From Ferrovibrio sp965278975 (GTDB taxonomy: Bacteria > Pseudomonadota > Alphaproteobacteria > Ferrovibrionales > Ferrovibrionaceae): DNA of 64,000 nucleotides. Shown piece after piece: positions 52,761 through 59,638 of this stretch; the stretch's first letter is position 1, and every line of letters begins with the position of its first letter. Location of the stretch: the NCBI RefSeq assembly GCF_965278975.1, contig NZ_OZ257126.1:3720001-3784000 (forward strand), read 5' to 3'. The notes under the pieces are model-generated. The model had not been told where the DNA came from and searched no databases. It saw nothing but the letters and a program-made list of their open reading frames with translations. A program made the position numbers and the translations under genes.

Positions 52761-52828
52761 GCGTGGAAAACGCGGACCAATCCAGTGGATTTTTGAATTT
52801 ACGCCCGGCGGGAGTTACACCCCCGGAC

Positions 52829-53494
52829 ATGGCCGCACGCCCGAAAACCCGCCCGCGCATCCCGAAGGACGCTCCGCCGCCCTGGGAAGCCCCGGACGCG
52901 CCGCATCGCCTGGGCTACTGGCTCCAAGCCAAGGGCATGACGCAGCAGACCCTGGCGGGGCTCACCAATTCCAGCCAGCAGCATGTCGGCAACATCGCTA
53001 AATTCGCCAAGCCGCTCATGCCACATATGGCGCAGCGATTTGCTGCCGCGCTCGGCATCACCCTCATGCAGCTCTATTTCGGCGCCGCCGCGCCGGATCC
53101 CGCCGAACTCGCTTTCCTGCATCGCTTGCGCGCCATGGCGCCGGGTGATCGCGCCATGATCGCCGCCATGGCCGACCGCTTCGCGCCCGCGCCGCCGACG
53201 ATCAGCGCCCCCGAAGTGCTGGCGCGGATGGCATCGGAAGAAGGCATCGACCTTGGCGATTTCAGCGCAACGCTGTGGCAGAAGCTGGACAGCTACGCGG
53301 CCAAGGAACTGGCGACCTATCCCGAGATCGGCGAGATCGATGCGCTGCGCCGCGAACCGCTGGTGGCCTCGCTCTACCTCATCGCCTTAAGCGAGACGGG
53401 CCGCGAGGCCGAGCCCGACTACAGCCGCGCCCGGCTGTTTCTGCGCACCCAGGCCGCATCCTTGCGCGCCAGCGGCCGCCGCCGCGCCAACTGA
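52829..53494 (+). CDS. XRE-family phage repressor candidate
   Basis: 221 aa from the ATG at 52829. A Pro/Arg-rich arm, then an XRE helix-turn-helix (YWLQAKGMTQQTLAGLTNSS, HVGNIAKFAKPLMPHMAQRF) and ALGITLMQLYFGA. The C-terminal 120 residues are helical and acidic, with no LexA/CI-type S24 peptidase motif (no Ser-Lys dyad block). It is divergent from the Cro-like gene across the operator region, so it is the likely lysogeny repressor. An upstream ATG at 52718 would run through the operator and is not preferred. Confidence 0.8.
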   Translation: MAARPKTRPRIPKDAPPPWEAPDAPHRLGYWLQAKGMTQQTLAGLTNSSQQHVGNIAKFAKPLMPHMAQRFAAALGITLMQLYFGAAAPDPAELAFLHRLRAMAPGDRAMIAAMADRFAPAPPTISAPEVLARMASEEGIDLGDFSATLWQKLDSYAAKELATYPEIGEIDALRREPLVASLYLIALSETGREAEPDYSRARLFLRTQAASLRASGRRRAN

Positions 53495-53503
53495 TTATCG
53501 ATC

Positions 53504-53971
53504 ATGCGCCGAACCGCAGCGGCCTTGGCCGCCTGGATCATCGCAACGATTCCGGCCAGCGCAGCGGAGGAGCCCGCATGGCGCGCCACCGATGGCGACA
53601 GCCTCCGCCATGGCCGCAGCGCCCATCGCCTATATGGCATCGACGCGCCCGAATTGCGCCAGACTTGCCGGCGCGGCCAGGAGGATTGGCCCTGCGGCGA
53701 AGCCGCGCGCGACCGTCTTGCGGCGCTGATCGAGGGCCGCGCCATCGCCTGCGAGACACTGGAGCAGGATCGCTACGGCCGCAGCGTCAGTATCTGCCGC
53801 GCCGATGGCACTGATCTTGCCGCCCTATTGGTGCGCGAGGGCCTGGCTGTAGCCTATCTGCGGTATTCCTGGCGCTACCTGCCGGATGAAGCCTATGCCC
53901 GTATCCGCCGCCGGGGCGTGTGGTCTGGCGAATTCGAGTTGCCCGAGCAGTTCCGCGCACGCCACCGCTAG
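53504..53971 (+). CDS. Secreted thermonuclease (staphylococcal nuclease-like)
   Basis: 155 aa. A signal peptide (RRTAAALAAWIIATIPASAA) precedes an SNase OB-fold: ATDGDSLRHG for the Ca-binding Asp pair, HRLYGIDAPELRQ containing the catalytic Arg and Glu, and DRYGRSVSIC with the second catalytic Arg. Two Cys (TCRRGQEDWPC) are close together and could form a disulfide. It starts 9 bp after the repressor stop, so it is probably expressed in the lysogen and exported. Confidence 0.88.
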   Translation: MRRTAAALAAWIIATIPASAAEEPAWRATDGDSLRHGRSAHRLYGIDAPELRQTCRRGQEDWPCGEAARDRLAALIEGRAIACETLEQDRYGRSVSICRADGTDLAALLVREGLAVAYLRYSWRYLPDEAYARIRRRGVWSGEFELPEQFRARHR

Positions 53972-54214
53972 GCAAAAATTTCCTGTTGCGCGACCCCGCA
54001 CAAGTTGCATTAATGCCGGAGCGTTCGCCGGATAACGGCGGGGGCCGGGCCCGGCAAGGCCCGATCCGCAGGCTGTGAACCTGCCCCTGAACAGCGATCA
54101 ATGATCAAGGCCCGCCGGCCAGCTCTGGCGCGGGCATAGTGGAGGGGTTTGTTCGTGCCGTCGATGCGCCGCCTGTGGGCCACGCTCGCCCAGTCTTTCG
54201 AGGATTTATGGCAA
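53972..54214. other. GC-rich structured non-coding gap
   Basis: 243 bp between convergent genes. Visible hairpins: GCAGG-CTGTGAA-CCTGC (54068-54084), which looks like an anticodon arm, and GCCCGC...GCGGGC (54110-54135) with an inner GCCA/TGGC stem. Also GATC-AAT-GATC. No open frame with good composition was found. It could contain a small RNA or terminators for both flanking genes. Confidence 0.5.
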
Positions 54215-54622
54215 TCACCCGGCGAGGGCGGCCCCGCTCGGCCAGCGCCCGCGCCGCTGCGCGTCAAGGATCAGCGCCAGCAGCGCCCGATCCTCGAAGC
54301 GCCAGGCGTTTGCCAGCAGCCAATACAAGCCGGCGCCAGGCAGCAGCACGCCCGGCGCATAGACCCACCAGATCGATCCGCGCAATGCCAGTTCAGCCGC
54401 CAGGATCAGCACCAGGCATAGGCCCAGCGCGATATGCCACAGCCGCCGGCCGCGCGCCTCGCCGGCTTCAAAGTCTGCCGCCGGCAGATCGAACACCAGC
54501 CGCTGCCCATTGCTCGGGTCAAACAGCTCCATCCGCCGGAAACCCGGCGGAGATGCAGCGCCGCGAGACAGCATGAAGCCCATGCCAAAGGCTAGGCCAG
54601 CCAGGCCATAGCGCCCAAACAT
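54215..54622 (-). CDS. Small inner-membrane protein of the control region
   Basis: 135 aa. MFGRYGLAGLAFGMGFMLSR starts it, a soluble middle (FDPSNGQRLVFDLPAADFEA) follows, and two closely spaced transmembrane segments (LWHIALGLCLVLILAAELAL, YAPGVLLPGAGLYWLLANAW) then a basic tail. The ATG (54620-54622) lies inside operator half-site OR1, so it should be under the same repressor. Possibly a superinfection-exclusion or lysogenic membrane protein; this is inference. Confidence 0.65.
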   Translation of the reverse strand: MFGRYGLAGLAFGMGFMLSRGAASPPGFRRMELFDPSNGQRLVFDLPAADFEAGEARGRRLWHIALGLCLVLILAAELALRGSIWWVYAPGVLLPGAGLYWLLANAWRFEDRALLALILDAQRRGRWPSGAALAG

Positions 54623-54629
54623 CTATTAG
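54618..54629 (-). promoter_or_regulatory. Operator half-site OR1
   Basis: Minus strand CTAATAGATGTT, 10 of 12 identical to OR2/OL2 (CCAATGGATGTT). It lies just upstream of the -35 box of PR and includes the start codon of the minus-strand membrane protein. Confidence 0.6.
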
Positions 54630-54632
54630 TTG

Positions 54633-54662
54633 TTGACAGTAACTCCCAATGGATGTTATTCC
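54633..54662 (+). promoter_or_regulatory. Rightward early promoter PR with operator OR2
   Basis: TTGACA (54633-54638), 18 bp, TATTCC (54657-54662). The spacer holds CCAATGGATGTT (54646-54657). A 19-bp block ACTCCCAATGGATGTTATT (54642-54660) is identical to 52736-52754. Confidence 0.62.
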
Positions 54663-54695
54663 CGCATTGGTTCGACACCAGCGGGGAACACACCC

Positions 54696-54977
54696 ATGAC
54701 ATTCAGCCGCCGCGCACGCCGTGCGCCCCAGATCGCCGAAGCCGCCGCGCCCAGGCTGGATAAGCGCAAGCTCGCCATTGCCGGCGCGGAGGCCACTGCG
54801 AACGAACTCCGCAACACCGCGCGCATCCGCCGCCAGGAAGGCGAAGCCGACGAGGCCGCCATGCTGGAGGGTGAAGCCAAGACCCACGACCTCATCGCCA
54901 GCCAGTTGCGCGAAAAGCGCATCGGCTACCGCCAGCGCCAGCACGCCGGCTATGTCGCCAAGGCGCTCCGCGCATGA
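54696..54977 (+). CDS. Early operon protein 1, Arg/Ala-rich
   Basis: 93 aa from the ATG at 54696. A very basic N-terminus (TFSRRARRAPQIAEAAAP), which is partly encoded by the 15-bp palindrome, and then a long charged helix (ELRNTARIRRQEGEADEAAM, GEAKTHDLIASQLREKRIGY). Likely a coiled-coil DNA-associated protein. First gene after PR; the next ATG overlaps its stop (ATGA). Confidence 0.65.
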   Translation: MTFSRRARRAPQIAEAAAPRLDKRKLAIAGAEATANELRNTARIRRQEGEADEAAMLEGEAKTHDLIASQLREKRIGYRQRQHAGYVAKALRA

Positions 54978-55261
54978 GCCAGGTCGAGAGCGTAGGCATA
55001 TCTAATTCGCAGGTCATGCGGTCCGAGGATTTCCGCCATGGCTTCTTGGAGGCGCGCCAAGGCCGACCGCTCGATCCTGACTACAAGGCCAAGGACAGCG
55101 CCTGGCTCTACGAGTACGGCCGGCTGGCGGCCAACCATCGCGCCTTTGGCGCCTTCATCGCCCCCCCCCCCCATTCAGGTCGCACAGACGCCGGCAAGCT
55201 GTTTGTCAGACTGCTGGCCGAACACCACCGCGATATCGCACCCAGCACGCCCGACGCCTGA
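54974..55261 (+). CDS. Early operon protein 2, with a poly-C tract
   Basis: 95 aa: SEDFRHGFLEARQGRPLDPD, then AWLYEYGRLAANHRAFGAFI and, after a run of three Pro encoded by 12 consecutive C residues (55161-55172), HSGRTDAGKLFVRLLAEHHR. The first half vaguely resembles Rmf/CrpP-like small proteins (W-x-Y-G-R). The C12 tract makes the reading frame slippage-prone; loss of one C would extend the frame into the downstream XRE gene. Confidence 0.6.
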   Translation: MSQVESVGISNSQVMRSEDFRHGFLEARQGRPLDPDYKAKDSAWLYEYGRLAANHRAFGAFIAPPPHSGRTDAGKLFVRLLAEHHRDIAPSTPDA

Positions 55262-55295
55262 TTTTCCCACCATGGCAGCAAAGGAGAGAACCGCC

Positions 55296-55676
55296 ATGCC
55301 AAACCGCAAACCACCGCACCCAATCGATATCGAAGCCGGCCGCCGCCTGCGCGCGGCCCGCCAACTGGCTGGCATCAACCAGACCCAGCTTGGCAACCAT
55401 GTCGGCATCACCTTTCAGCAGGTGCAGAAATACGAAAAGGGCTTGAACCGCATCAGCGCCAGCCGGCTTTCGCTATTCGGCCAGCTGCTCAATGTCCCGC
55501 CGAGCTACTTCTTTGGCGAGGATACCCCCGCCATCGCCGAGCCTGTGCAGGCCACACCCGGCTCACTAACCCGCACCGAGGCCAAGCTGGTCCGCCAGTT
55601 TCGCGCCGCGCCCGGCGAATTCCAGCGGGCTGTGTCAGCGATGCTCGACGCCGCCCATCAGGAGGCCGCGCGATGA
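55296..55676 (+). CDS. XRE-family transcriptional regulator
   Basis: 126 aa from the ATG at 55296, preceded by AAGGAGAG at 7-nt spacing (an ATG at 55272 is in frame). Typical alphaproteobacterial XRE domain: IEAGRRLRAARQLAGINQTQ, LGNHVGITFQQVQKYEKGLN and RISASRLSLFGQLLNVPPSY. The C-terminal tail (EAKLVRQFRAAPGEFQRAVS) is helical. Probably controls early or late gene timing. ATGA overlap with the next gene. Confidence 0.85.
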   Translation: MPNRKPPHPIDIEAGRRLRAARQLAGINQTQLGNHVGITFQQVQKYEKGLNRISASRLSLFGQLLNVPPSYFFGEDTPAIAEPVQATPGSLTRTEAKLVRQFRAAPGEFQRAVSAMLDAAHQEAAR

Positions 55677-55912
55677 AAACCACAATCACGACCAGCGGCG
55701 ATGAGGCCATCACGGTCACAACCTCCACATCCGTTTTCCGCACCACCAACCCGCCGCGCACCGCGAAGCGCGTGCGCCAAGTATGGGTCGAAATCGGCCA
55801 CAACCTGCAAATCAGCTTGCCGATCTTCGCCGCCGCCGACCTCCATCGGCAATTGGGCGAGATGCTGGAACGGCAACGCACGGCAACCGACATAAACAGG
55901 AGCGCGTCATGA
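55673..55912 (+). CDS. Hypothetical early phage protein
   Basis: 79 aa. Thr/Ser-rich beta start (TTITTSGDEAITVTTSTSVF), a basic middle (TAKRVRQVWVEIGHNLQISL) and a terminal helix (ADLHRQLGEMLERQRTATD). The start overlaps the XRE stop; the stop overlaps the next ATG. No family recognised. Confidence 0.55.
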   Translation: MKTTITTSGDEAITVTTSTSVFRTTNPPRTAKRVRQVWVEIGHNLQISLPIFAAADLHRQLGEMLERQRTATDINRSAS

Positions 55913-56118
55913 CCCGCCCCATCACCGAGGCCGCCGGCCGCGACAGCTATGTGGTGCGCGACTGGTCGAGCGGCGACCAGATCGGCGCCGTGGTCGAGCA
56001 GGGAGGCCGCTTCATTGCCAGCCGCTTCGGCACGCCACTCGGCTGGTTCCCCAGCCTCGCGGATGCCGCCGACCACATCGCCGCCATCGACGCCCACCGC
56101 CTGGAGGCCCGGCCATGA
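55909..56118 (+). CDS. Small early phage protein
   Basis: 69 aa from the ATG at 55909. SYVVRDWSSGDQIGAVVEQG and RFIASRFGTPLGWFPSLADA give a strand-rich body with a C-terminal helix. Coupled to both neighbours by ATGA overlaps. Function unknown. Confidence 0.6.
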   Translation: MTRPITEAAGRDSYVVRDWSSGDQIGAVVEQGGRFIASRFGTPLGWFPSLADAADHIAAIDAHRLEARP

Positions 56119-56420
56119 CCGCCCCGACTATCGAATTCCTGGCGGATGTGAACGCCGAGCTTTCACGCCACCAGAGCAGCTTTGGCGCCGCCGCAGCCTG
56201 CCTTGTCTCATTCCCCAAGCCGCGATTGCGCCTGAAAATCTGGGCCATGGGCGAGGAAATCGACATGCCGGCGGGCCTCACCGCGACGCAGATCGCCGAA
56301 TTCGCGCAGCTTTGCACCCGGTGCTTTTACGCCGGGCGGAAAGTTGGCGGCGACAACGCCTGGAAACAGCTTCGCGACCTGATCGGCGTGGACCGCCGCG
56401 ACCCGGAGACACATTCATGA
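56115..56420 (+). CDS. Small early phage protein
   Basis: 101 aa. APTIEFLADVNAELSRHQSS, then a basic strand pair (FPKPRLRLKIWAMGEEIDM) and a helix (QIAEFAQLCTRCFYAGRKVG). Overlaps the ParB-like gene start by ATGA. Possibly an accessory factor for the ParB-like protein, by adjacency only. Confidence 0.55.
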   Translation: MTAPTIEFLADVNAELSRHQSSFGAAAACLVSFPKPRLRLKIWAMGEEIDMPAGLTATQIAEFAQLCTRCFYAGRKVGGDNAWKQLRDLIGVDRRDPETHS

Positions 56421-57682
56421 CCGCCACTGACAAGACGATCCTTCACCGCCTGGAGGCTGCTATCAGCGCCAGCGGGCGCACCGCGAACGCCGTGCTGATC
56501 GAGGCAGGCTTGGCCGAGAACTGCATCCGCCAGGCCCGCAGCGCCGGCACCACGCCGAGCGTAAAGGTTATCTCCGGCGTCTGCGGCGTGCTTGGGATCA
56601 GCGCCGATCAGATCATTACCGGCCATCAGCCCGCCGCCAGCTTCGCGCCGCTCTTTGCCATCCGTCCCATGGGCGACAACCCGCGCCAGGATTTCGACCT
56701 CGAATTCCTGGAGGAACTGGCGGACAGCATCGAGGCGCGCGGGGTGTTGCAGCCGCTGGTGCTGCGTCGCCTGTTCCCCGGCGAGGAAGTGCCGGAAATG
56801 CCCGGCCTGCGCTTCGCCGTGGTGGCGGGCGAGAACCGCTGGCGCGCCTTGATGATGCTGGCGCAGCGCGAACGCTGGGATGGCGAGGCCGCCAATGTGC
56901 CGTATGTGCTGAAGCACTACGACACCCCGGCTGATGCGCTGTTCGACGCCCTCACCGAGAACCGCTTGCGCCGCGACATGCCGCCGCTTGATGCCGCCGA
57001 GGCGCTGGCGAAGCTGCGGCGGCAGAAATTCAGCCCGGCCCAGATCGCCAAGGCCAGCGGCTGGAAGGTGCGGCGAATTCAGCAGCTGATCAAGCTGGCG
57101 ACCGACCTGATCCCCGAGGCCCGCACGGCGCTTCGCGAGAATGTCATCAGCTACACATTCGCCCGCGAGCTTTCCGAAACCACACCGGCCATCCAGGCCG
57201 CCTTGCTGCCGCGCTGCCACAGCTTCCGCACGTCAGACGACCTCGCACGCACCATCCGCCAGATGGAAGAAGCCAAGGACCCCGGCGAAGCCTACCAGCG
57301 GCTGGCGGAGAAGGCGGCACCGCCAGCTAAGCGCGCCGCCAAGCGCGATCCCGAACCGCTGCCGCCCGTCCGCCAGATGATTGCCGATGTGGCCCAGCAG
57401 CTGGAATTGGGCGACGACGCCGATGATGACGAGGAAGAAGGCGACACATTCGACGCCGACGAAGCGGCCGAGCCGCGCACAATCGACGACCTCAAGCGCT
57501 GCGGCCAGGTGGACATGCTGCAAGAGGTCATCGACTGGATCGGCCCGCAAATTCATGGCGCGCGGCAGAAGGCCCGAGCCGACAAGGAAAGCGCCTACTG
57601 GTATGCCAAGGCCCAGGCCGGCGAGAACCTGATCGCCGTGATCCGCAAGTACAAGAAGGAGGCCGGCCATGCCCCGCGCTGA
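56417..57682 (+). CDS. ParB-like protein with N-terminal XRE-like helix-turn-helix
   Basis: 421 aa. An XRE-like segment (about 5-70: LEAAISASGRTANAVLIEAG, SVKVISGVCGVLGISADQII) precedes a ParB/Srx-type N-terminal domain: DNPRQDFDLEFLEELADSIE, GVLQPLVLRRLFPGEE, VVAGENRWRALMML (the CTPase/ParB box region). A second helix-turn-helix (DAAEALAKLRRQKFSPAQIA, VRRIQQLIKLATDL) follows, then an acidic tail with DDADDDEEEGDTFDAD. No parA or other segregation gene is in the prophage. It may be a KorB-like dispersed-site regulator. Confidence 0.85.
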   Translation: MTATDKTILHRLEAAISASGRTANAVLIEAGLAENCIRQARSAGTTPSVKVISGVCGVLGISADQIITGHQPAASFAPLFAIRPMGDNPRQDFDLEFLEELADSIEARGVLQPLVLRRLFPGEEVPEMPGLRFAVVAGENRWRALMMLAQRERWDGEAANVPYVLKHYDTPADALFDALTENRLRRDMPPLDAAEALAKLRRQKFSPAQIAKASGWKVRRIQQLIKLATDLIPEARTALRENVISYTFARELSETTPAIQAALLPRCHSFRTSDDLARTIRQMEEAKDPGEAYQRLAEKAAPPAKRAAKRDPEPLPPVRQMIADVAQQLELGDDADDDEEEGDTFDADEAAEPRTIDDLKRCGQVDMLQEVIDWIGPQIHGARQKARADKESAYWYAKAQAGENLIAVIRKYKKEAGHAPR

Positions 57683-57956
57683 TGGAGAACCGATGGCCCA
57701 GATCGGCCGCCTGGCGCTACGCCACGAGGGCGAGTGGTGGAACGCCTACTATGCGATGCCCGGCACCATGGAGCGCGCCATCCTGCTCGGCTCCGTTCGT
57801 TTCACCGCCGTGGTTGAAAACCCGGCGGTGAAGCAAGGCTTCATGGATCTGATGCGCGAACTCCTCGGCCGCATGATCGAGAAGCAAACCGGCGGGCGCC
57901 CCACCTGGCCAGGTCCACAGCCCGCCCCAGAGCATGAGAGGGCCGGCAATGGCTAA
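57669..57956 (+). CDS. Small conserved early phage protein
   Basis: 95 aa from the ATG at 57669, with a strong AAGGAGG at 57656-57662 (an ATG at 57693 is possible). IGRLALRHEGEWWNAYYAMP, GSVRFTAVVENPAVKQGFMD and LMRELLGRMIEKQTGG are blocks typical of small proteins in alphaproteobacterial phages. Function unknown; overlaps the ParB-like stop. Confidence 0.65.
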   Translation: MPRADGEPMAQIGRLALRHEGEWWNAYYAMPGTMERAILLGSVRFTAVVENPAVKQGFMDLMRELLGRMIEKQTGGRPTWPGPQPAPEHERAGNG

Positions 57957-57971
57957 CGCCGGTCCGCACGA

Positions 57972-58256
57972 ATGACCCACGCCGCAGATAACCCCTTTGA
58001 TGCCATTCCGATGGAGCGGCTGCCGCCGCCAAGCCAGCCGGAACGGCAGCCCTGGGTGCTTACCTGCGTGCTGGTCGAACTGGCCTATATGTGCACCAGC
58101 CAGCGGCAATTGAACCGCTGGCTGGCAGACCACAAGACAACGATCCGCTGGCTTGAAAAACACCACGCCACCTATTACGGCGCCGCCCGCCGCGCCATCA
58201 GCGCCTATCGCGATACCCTGCCGCCGGAGCCACCGCCGGAGCAGCACGCGCCATGA
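57972..58256 (+). CDS. Small early phage protein
   Basis: 94 aa. A flexible Pro-rich N-terminus, then helices LVELAYMCTSQRQLNRWLAD, HKTTIRWLEKHHATYYGAAR. The helical repeat resembles DNA- or RNA-binding helical bundles, but no motif is decisive. ATGA overlap with the excisionase-like gene. Confidence 0.55.
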   Translation: MTHAADNPFDAIPMERLPPPSQPERQPWVLTCVLVELAYMCTSQRQLNRWLADHKTTIRWLEKHHATYYGAARRAISAYRDTLPPEPPPEQHAP

Positions 58257-58537
58257 CCGAGCGCAGCCTGCCGATGCAGATGACCGAGGCCCAGGTGGCA
58301 GCCGAATTCGGCGGCCGGTCAGCCCAATGGCTCCGCCGCAAGATCGCAGCCGATCCAGCTTTCGCCGATTTCCCCAAGCGCGACCGCCGAACCGGGCTGT
58401 ACCGCACCTCGGAATTCATGGCATGGTTGGAGCGCGACGAGGCCCCAGCCGCGCCAGCAAACCGCGCACGCCGTGCGGGCGCCACGCCGCGCAGCGAGGA
58501 TGACTGGACCCAGGAACTGGTCGGAAGGCAACTATGA
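58253..58537 (+). CDS. Excisionase-like (winged-helix/MerR-type) protein
   Basis: 94 aa, immediately upstream of and overlapping the integrase. MTEAQVAAEFGGRSAQWLRR, then YRTSEFMAWLERDE is the AlpA/Xis-like winged-helix pattern (MTExxVAxxF...R...YRxSEFMAW). Basic Arg-rich C-terminus. Position and fold make it the likely directionality factor for excision. Confidence 0.75.
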   Translation: MTERSLPMQMTEAQVAAEFGGRSAQWLRRKIAADPAFADFPKRDRRTGLYRTSEFMAWLERDEAPAAPANRARRAGATPRSEDDWTQELVGRQL

Positions 58538-59634
58538 CAAAAAGCGGCACCCGCATCAGGCACCTTGTCGCGCGGCGCAACAGCGACGGCGCGCTGCGCT
58601 TCTATTGGAGCCCGAGCGCCACCCTGAAAGCCGCCGGCTTCGCCGTGGTGCGGTTGCATGGCGACTTGGCCGATGCCGCCGCCCAGGCGGAAGCCTGGAA
58701 CAGAAAGGCCGATGATTTCTACAAAGGCGTGGAACCGGCCAAGGCACCGGCCAGCAAGAGCATAGCGGGCCTGATCGCCCTGTTCCTCGGGGCGCCCGCC
58801 TTCAAAGAGTTAGGCCCGCGCAGCCGCGCCGACCATACCTACTACCTGGGCATGCTGGAGAACTATGCCGGCGACGTTCCCTATGCCTCGTTCAGCCGCA
58901 TCGCAGCGGAGGACTGGCTATTCAAGGTGAAGGAGAAGCACGGCCCGACCATGCGCTTTCATTGCTACAGCACCGCCCGCCGGCTCTATAGCTGGGCCGA
59001 GCAGCGCGGCGTGGTCACGGTCAACCCGTTCTCTAAGCTCGACGTGCCGACACCCAGCCGCCGCGCCGTCACCTGGCGCCTGGAACACCTCGCCATCATG
59101 CAGCAGGCGGCGGTAGCAGCCGGGCGCCCATCCATGGCCCTGGCTTGCGCCATGGCCTTCTATCTGATGCAGCGCGAGGCCGATGTGCTGCACATGCTCC
59201 GCTCGGCGGATGATGGCGAGGTGATGACGTTCAAGCAGCGCAAAACCGGCAAGGACATGGAAATCCATATCCACCCCGAACTGCGCTCCTGGATCAGCAA
59301 GACGCCGAAATCGGATACCGCCATGACATTCGTGGTGGATGAAGCCACCGGCCGGCCTTACAACGAACATACCTTCCGGCGCCGGTTTGCCGAAATCAGA
59401 GCCGCTGCCGGCATCCCCAAGGAACTCCAGTTCATGGACCTCCGCCGATCCGGGGCGACCTACCTAGGCGAAAGCGGCGGGACCGAGGATGAAATCGCCA
59501 GCATGACGGGTCATGAGAACCGGGAGATGCTGGCTATCTACGTTAAGAAAAATCGCCGCTTCACCCAGAACGCGGTCGTCAAGATGGCCGACTACGCCGC
59601 AGCGACGACAAAGAAACAAGGTGAGAACAACTGA
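58534..59634 (+). CDS. Tyrosine-recombinase integrase
   Basis: 366 aa phage integrase. N-terminal arm-binding part (about 1-60), SAM-like core-binding domain (about 75-170), then the catalytic domain. Visible active-site residues: Arg in LMQREADVLHM, Lys in KQRKTGKDM, Arg in MDLRRSGATYL (the usual His of HxxR is Met), His in MTGHENREML, and the nucleophile Tyr in LAIYVKKN. It would recombine attP with the tRNA-Ser gene whose intact copy starts about 120 bp downstream. Confidence 0.93.
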   Translation: MTKSGTRIRHLVARRNSDGALRFYWSPSATLKAAGFAVVRLHGDLADAAAQAEAWNRKADDFYKGVEPAKAPASKSIAGLIALFLGAPAFKELGPRSRADHTYYLGMLENYAGDVPYASFSRIAAEDWLFKVKEKHGPTMRFHCYSTARRLYSWAEQRGVVTVNPFSKLDVPTPSRRAVTWRLEHLAIMQQAAVAAGRPSMALACAMAFYLMQREADVLHMLRSADDGEVMTFKQRKTGKDMEIHIHPELRSWISKTPKSDTAMTFVVDEATGRPYNEHTFRRRFAEIRAAAGIPKELQFMDLRRSGATYLGESGGTEDEIASMTGHENREMLAIYVKKNRRFTQNAVVKMADYAAATTKKQGENN

Positions 59635-59638
59635 CCGC

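Noticed and set aside
54010..54140. tRNA-His at the hairpin with GTG in the loop
   Set aside because: There is no T-loop or D-loop consensus, and the arms have wrong spacing; reported only as a structured region.
52718..54713. Peptide TPNGCY shared by two open frames near 52740 and 54645
   Set aside because: It is simply the translation of the shared 19-bp operator/promoter block, not a conserved protein motif.
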